NCBI GenBank assembly: GCA_035527255.1
Contig: DATLAW010000321.1
Coordinates: 1-9,740, forward strand
Direction of reading: 5' to 3'
DNA: 9,740 nt
Origin: Thermohalobaculum sp035527255
GTDB taxonomy: Bacteria > Pseudomonadota > Alphaproteobacteria > Rhodobacterales > Rhodobacteraceae
The notes under the pieces were generated by a model. The model did no database searches. It had not been told where the DNA came from and was given only the letters and a program-made list of their open reading frames with translations. The translations under genes and the position numbers were made by a program. Every line of letters starts with the position of its first letter. The first letter of the stretch is position 1. Positions 6,958 through 9,740 of the stretch are shown here, piece by piece.

Positions 6958-8097
6958 CTACCGGCCCGAAGCCCGGCGCCAAAGCGAGTAGACGTCGCTC
7001 CCAACCGGCTCGGTAAGCGCCAAATCGAATGCGGGCGCTTGCTCCAACCGGTCGAGCCCGAAAGCGCCGATCCCCGGTACACCATCGCCGCCGATCGCTT
7101 TTCCCGCGGTAAAAAGTGCTATTTCATCGACCAGCCCGGCCGCCAGTAGCGCGGCCGCCAGCTTTCCGCCGCCCTCGCAGAGCACTCGTGTCACCCCGCC
7201 GTCCGCCAGCGCCCGCAGCGCGCCCGCCATGTCGAGCAACCCGCCGTCCCCCTCGGCCACCTCGATTGTCTCGACGCCGAGCCCGTTCAAGGCCGCTCGC
7301 CGCTCGCCCGGCGCGCCGGGGCGGTGCAAGACCCGCAGCGGAATCTCCCGCGCGCTGGCAACCAACCGCCCGGTCAACGGCAGCGACAGCCCACCATCGA
7401 CGACGACTCGCACCGGCTGAACCACCTTTTGCCCAAGCCCGCGCACATCCAACATCGGATCGTCTGTCCGCGCGGTACCGGCGCCGATCAACACAGCATC
7501 AGCCTGGGCCCGCGTCAGATGTACCCATCCGCGGGCGCGGTCGCCGGTAATCCATCGGCTCTCGCCCTGACGGGTGGCAATGCGCCCATCCAGCGTCGTC
7601 GCGAGCTTCAGCGTCAGATGCGGGCGCCGCCTCTCGATACAGGACAGGAACCCGGCATTGAGACCGCGCGCCTCTGCCGCCATCAGCCCGGTCTCGACCG
7701 CAATCCCAGCCGCCGCCAGCGCCGCGAAACCGCGCCCACGGACCCGTGGGTCAGGGTCTTCCAGTGGGCAAACCAACCGGGAAATTCCGGCGCCGACCAA
7801 CGCCTCCGCACAAGGCGGGGTGTGGCCGTGATGGGCACAAGGCTCCAGCGTTACATAGGCGGTCGCGCCCGCCAGCGCCTCGGCGCCGTAGCGGGTCCGG
7901 GCTTGCTTCAAAGCCACCGATTCCGCATGCGGCCGCCCGCCATCGGCGGTGGCGCCCCGCCCCAGCACCCGGCCATCGCGGACCAGCACCGCGCCAACGG
8001 CGGGGTTAGGCGCCACCCGGCCCAGACTGCGCGCCGCCAGCGTCATCGCCATGCGCATCCAGCGGACATCGCCCACCTGGCTCACGGCGCCGCCCAC
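6958..8097 (-). CDS. ribD: Bifunctional riboflavin biosynthesis deaminase/reductase RibD
   Basis: Carries out the second and third steps from GTP: deamination of the diaminopyrimidine, then NADPH reduction of the ribosyl side chain. The 379 residues comprise a zinc deaminase domain (about 10-150) with HAE at 57-59 and PCAHHGHTPPC supplying cysteines 87 and 96, and a dihydrofolate-reductase-like domain (about 158-375) with LKLATTLDGRIA (163-174), SRWITG (180-185), AQADAVLIGAGTARTDDP (197-214) and the CEGGG loop near the C-terminus. The start taken is GTG 8097, with GAGGA seven bases upstream inside the end of nrdR and a three-base gap after the nrdR stop. GTG 8085, giving MSQVGDVRW, is a reasonable alternative closer to usual RibD N-termini. 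It is coupled to nrdR and separated from ribE by the oppositely oriented capsule pair. Confidence 0.96.
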   Translation of the reverse strand: MGGAVSQVGDVRWMRMAMTLAARSLGRVAPNPAVGAVLVRDGRVLGRGATADGGRPHAESVALKQARTRYGAEALAGATAYVTLEPCAHHGHTPPCAEALVGAGISRLVCPLEDPDPRVRGRGFAALAAAGIAVETGLMAAEARGLNAGFLSCIERRRPHLTLKLATTLDGRIATRQGESRWITGDRARGWVHLTRAQADAVLIGAGTARTDDPMLDVRGLGQKVVQPVRVVVDGGLSLPLTGRLVASAREIPLRVLHRPGAPGERRAALNGLGVETIEVAEGDGGLLDMAGALRALADGGVTRVLCEGGGKLAAALLAAGLVDEIALFTAGKAIGGDGVPGIGAFGLDRLEQAPAFDLALTEPVGSDVYSLWRRASGR

Positions 8098-8100
8098 GCA

Positions 8101-8571
8101 TCAATCCTCGGGCGAGGCGTCGGGGGGGCGCAGTTCGGCGACGAATTCCTCGAAATCATCCGCCTCCTGGAAATTCTTGTAGACGCTGGCGAACCGCACA
8201 TAGGCAACGGTGTCGATCCGGGCCAGCGACTCCATGACGATTGCGCCGATGGTGTCCGATGGAATGTCGGTGTCGCCCATGCTCTCCAGCCGCCGGACGA
8301 TGCCCGAGATCATTTGCTCGATGCGATCCGGCTCGATCGGGCGCTTCTGCATGGCAATGCGGATCGAGCGCGAAAGTTTGTCGCGGTCGAAATCCTCTCG
8401 CTTGCCATTTTTCTTGATCACGACCAGATCGCGCAACTGGACCCGCTCATAGGTGGTGAACCGGCCGCCACAGCCAGGGCAGCTCCGCCGCCGCCGGATC
8501 GCCACATGATCCTCCGCCGGGCGGGAATCTTTGACCTGGGTATCGACATTACCGCAAAATGGGCAGCGCAT
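8101..8571 (-). CDS. nrdR: Transcriptional repressor NrdR
   Basis: Nucleotide-sensing repressor of ribonucleotide reductase genes. The 156 residues begin with the conserved MRCPFCG; the zinc ribbon uses C3, C6, C31 and C34 (CPGCGGRFTTYER). An ATP-cone domain follows (about 49-139: VVIKKNGKREDFDRDKL to YVRFASVYKNF). The C-terminal acidic tail EADDFEEFVAEL is typical. The start at ATG 8571 is fixed by the zinc ribbon and by GGAGGAG six bases upstream (8578-8584); an in-frame extension to 8598 would run through the ribosome site. It precedes ribD by three bases and is probably co-transcribed with it. I could not identify an NrdR box in its upstream region. Confidence 0.97.
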   Translation of the reverse strand: MRCPFCGNVDTQVKDSRPAEDHVAIRRRRSCPGCGGRFTTYERVQLRDLVVIKKNGKREDFDRDKLSRSIRIAMQKRPIEPDRIEQMISGIVRRLESMGDTDIPSDTIGAIVMESLARIDTVAYVRFASVYKNFQEADDFEEFVAELRPPDASPED

Positions 8572-8600
8572 CTGGCTCTCCTCCGGGTACGAATACAAGT

Positions 8601-8629
8601 ACTATAGGGTTATGCCAATCAATTGTGTA
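8601..8629 (-). promoter_or_regulatory. Candidate promoter for nrdR-ribD
   Basis: Read on the minus strand, TACACA (8629-8624) and TATAGT (8606-8601) are separated by 17 bases, matching four and five of six consensus positions. The predicted transcript would start near 8594, giving a leader of about 23 bases that ends in the strong nrdR ribosome site. Called by eye; AT content is locally higher than in flanking DNA. Confidence 0.35.
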
Positions 8630-8662
8630 GGGGGTGTTTGCTACCGCTAAATCTGCCCAAGA

Positions 8663-8691
8663 TTGCCATTGATTGCGCCGATCACTATCCT
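8663..8691 (+). promoter_or_regulatory. Candidate sigma-70 promoter for the DM13 gene
   Basis: TTGCCA (8663-8668), a 17-base spacer and TATCCT (8686-8691) match five and four of six consensus positions. A start near 8698 would leave an untranslated leader of about 67 bases before ATG 8765. The two divergent candidates in this gap each overlap one arm of an 8-base inverted repeat (CAATCAAT 8616-8623 and ATTGATTG 8668-8675). Confidence 0.4.
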
Positions 8692-8764
8692 GTGTCCGGC
8701 GCTGTACTTCTTCACCATCTGGCGCATCTCTGCGGAACCAGAGACAAAGGACAGGAGAAAATTC

Positions 8765-9145
8765 ATGGGAAAATTTGCTGCGATCCTGCTAGCGGGATTG
8801 ATCGCCTTACCAGCCAGCATGGCCCTGGCGGGCGAGGGAGCCGGCACCTTCACCGGTGCCAGCAACCACGTCACCTCCGGCGCCGTAGAAGTCGTCAAAA
8901 CTGCCGACGGCTGGGAAGTGCACCTGAAGGACGACTTTTCCCTGGACGGCGCGCCGGACGCGCGTGTTGGCTTCGGGGCTGCAGGAAAATTTGTCGACGC
9001 AACCGATTTTGAGCCGCTGCGTTCAAATACCGGAGCGCAGGTCTACAAAGTCCCCGCCGATATCGACCCCACCGCCTTTGACGAGGTCTATATCTGGTGC
9101 CGCCAGTATTCAGTCCCGCTCGGCGTCGCACAACTCACCAACTGA
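8765..9145 (+). CDS. Small exported DM13-domain protein
   Basis: Predicted 126-residue protein with a classical signal peptide (MGKFAAILLAGLIALPASMALA, likely cleaved after A22), so the mature part of about 104 residues is periplasmic or secreted. The mature chain resembles the DM13 domain: G.FTGASNHVTSG (27-39), VEVVKTADGWEVHLKDDF (41-58), the central DGAPDARVGFG (61-71), LRSNTGAQVYKVPADID (85-101) and VYIWCRQYSVPLGVAQL (108-124), including the single near-invariant cysteine at 112. DM13 has been proposed to act in redox or electron transfer, but the biochemical role is unproven, so I assign no reaction. ATG 8765 is chosen because AGGAG lies seven bases upstream and the signal peptide starts there; upstream in-frame sequence is not conserved-looking. 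It stands alone between the nrdR and glyA genes and is divergent from nrdR. The domain call is by eye. Confidence 0.8.
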   Translation: MGKFAAILLAGLIALPASMALAGEGAGTFTGASNHVTSGAVEVVKTADGWEVHLKDDFSLDGAPDARVGFGAAGKFVDATDFEPLRSNTGAQVYKVPADIDPTAFDEVYIWCRQYSVPLGVAQLTN

Positions 9146-9168
9146 CCCCAGCCGACGTCGCAACGCGG

Positions 9169-9192
9169 TCCCTCCCCCCACGGGGGGAGGGA
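9169..9192. terminator. Strong GC hairpin between convergent genes, likely bidirectional terminator
   Basis: TCCCTCCCCCC (9169-9179) and its exact reverse complement (9182-9192) form an 11-base stem around a two-base loop, which would open to four or more. It lies 24 bases after the DM13 stop and 22 bases beyond the glyA stop, so it can serve both. There is no T run on either side, so it is not a textbook intrinsic terminator. A weaker second stem, GGGAG (9195-9199) with CTCCC (9208-9212), sits between it and glyA. Similar G/C palindromes are often dispersed intergenic repeats, which cannot be tested in one window. Confidence 0.5.
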
Positions 9193-9213
9193 TAGGGAGG
9201 AGGTCTTCTCCCC

Positions 9214-9740
9214 TCAAAAGTTCTCGTAGATCGGGAGCCGGTCGCACAGTACCTTGACCTTGGCCTTCACGGCGGCCTCGACAGCGCCATTCCCGTCCTC
9301 GCCATTCACCGCCAGCCCATCAATTACCTCGACGATCAGGCGGCCGATCTCGGCGAAATCCTCTGCGCCAAACCCGCGCGTCGTGCCTGCGGGCGATCCC
9401 AGCCGAATCCCCGAGGTCACCATCGGCTTCTCCGGATCCCAGGGAATGCCGTTCTTGTTGCAGGTGATATTGGCCCGGCCGAGTGCGTTCTCGGCGGCAA
9501 TACCGGTCACGCCCTTGGGCCGCAGGTCGACCAGCATCAAATGGGTGTCAGTGCCGCCGGTCACAATCGCCAGTCCGCCGTCGATGAGGGTCTTGGCCAG
9601 CATCTGCGCATTGACAACGACCTGCGCCGAATAGGCCCGGAACTCGGGCCGCAACGCCTCGCCAAACGCCACTGCCTTGGCCGCGATCACATGCATCAGC
9701 GGCCCGCCCTGCAGTTGCGGGAACACCGCCGAGTTGATCT
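9214..9740 (-). CDS. glyA: Serine hydroxymethyltransferase, C-terminal part
   Basis: PLP enzyme interconverting serine and glycine while charging tetrahydrofolate with a one-carbon unit; cytosolic. Only the last 174 residues are inside the window; the frame runs off the right edge and the lysine that binds PLP is upstream of it. The visible part begins INSAVFPQLQGGPLMHVIAAKAVAF, a hallmark of the family, followed by GGTDTHLMLVDLR, NITCNKNGIPWDPEKP, and TSGIRLGSPAGTTRGF. The C-terminus ends in LPIYENF. A GTG inside the hallmark (9726) is not the start. The 3' end converges with the DM13 gene across the hairpin at 9169-9192. Confidence 0.97.
   Translation of the reverse strand, partial: INSAVFPQLQGGPLMHVIAAKAVAFGEALRPEFRAYSAQVVVNAQMLAKTLIDGGLAIVTGGTDTHLMLVDLRPKGVTGIAAENALGRANITCNKNGIPWDPEKPMVTSGIRLGSPAGTTRGFGAEDFAEIGRLIVEVIDGLAVNGEDGNGAVEAAVKAKVKVLCDRLPIYENF

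Noticed and set aside
7324..8607. Long plus-strand open frame (427 codons) opposite ribD and nrdR
   Set aside because: The minus strand encodes complete RibD and NrdR with all catalytic and zinc residues. The plus-strand translation is rich in R, P, H and Q with no recognisable domain, as expected for an antisense shadow in GC-rich DNA.
8599..8660. NrdR box for autoregulation
   Set aside because: Only one half resembling ACACAAT is present (minus strand near 8621-8628); the second half at the expected distance is missing.
8669..8684. FNR/FnrL-type site (TTGAT...ATCA)
   Set aside because: The two half-sites TTGAT and ATCAC are seven bases apart instead of the four required, and the second half is imperfect.
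1..9740. tRNA, rRNA, CRISPR array, IS element or prophage remnant
   Set aside because: I looked at all gaps and the edges of the capsule pair. There is no repeat-spacer pattern, no transposase or integrase frame and no cloverleaf-like or rRNA sequence.

Overview
The window reads as chromosomal DNA of a GC-rich alphaproteobacterium, most likely a member of the Rhodobacterales (Rhodobacteraceae/Paracoccaceae). This rests on protein sequence style, the glyA / nrdR / ribD / ribE / ribB / ribH / nusB neighbourhood, and a RibB whose C-terminal RibA-like half is degenerate. That is inference from family knowledge; no search was run. Almost all of the window is coding, and no stretch over 300 bases lacks a gene.

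Layout from left to right. 1-1307 (minus) is a soluble cytochrome P450 cut by the window edge and open to its end. The 82-base gap after it holds a perfect 16-base palindrome that looks like an operator. 1390-4211 (minus) is a compact cluster read ribE, ribB(X), ribH, nusB; the last two junctions have a single base between stop and start. 4212-4372 is a divergent intergenic region. 4373-6946 (plus) is a two-gene capsule island: a KpsS-like protein and an OPX (Wza/BexD/CtrA-type) outer-membrane polysaccharide export lipoprotein with a TTG start. 6958-8571 (minus) is nrdR followed by ribD, 3 bases apart. 8572-8764 is a second divergent promoter region. 8765-9145 (plus) is a small secreted DM13-domain protein. 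A strong GC hairpin separates it from the convergent 3' end of glyA (9214-9740, minus, partial).

How the genes work together. RibB supplies 3,4-dihydroxy-2-butanone 4-phosphate. RibD performs the deaminase and reductase steps on the GTP-derived pyrimidine. RibH condenses the two products to lumazine, and RibE makes riboflavin. The GTP cyclohydrolase II step appears to be missing here, because the RibA-like half of RibB lacks the zinc-binding cysteines, so a separate RibA is expected elsewhere. NrdR (ribonucleotide reductase repressor), NusB (antitermination, rRNA transcription) and GlyA (one-carbon metabolism) are housekeeping neighbours. The capsule pair splits the riboflavin genes into two blocks and lies on the opposite strand.

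Most of the window is ordinary core genome. The items most worth a second look are the RibBX-type enzyme, the capsule island inside the riboflavin locus, the palindrome upstream of the P450, and the DM13 protein with its divergent promoter. I see no convincing sign of a wholly new system.
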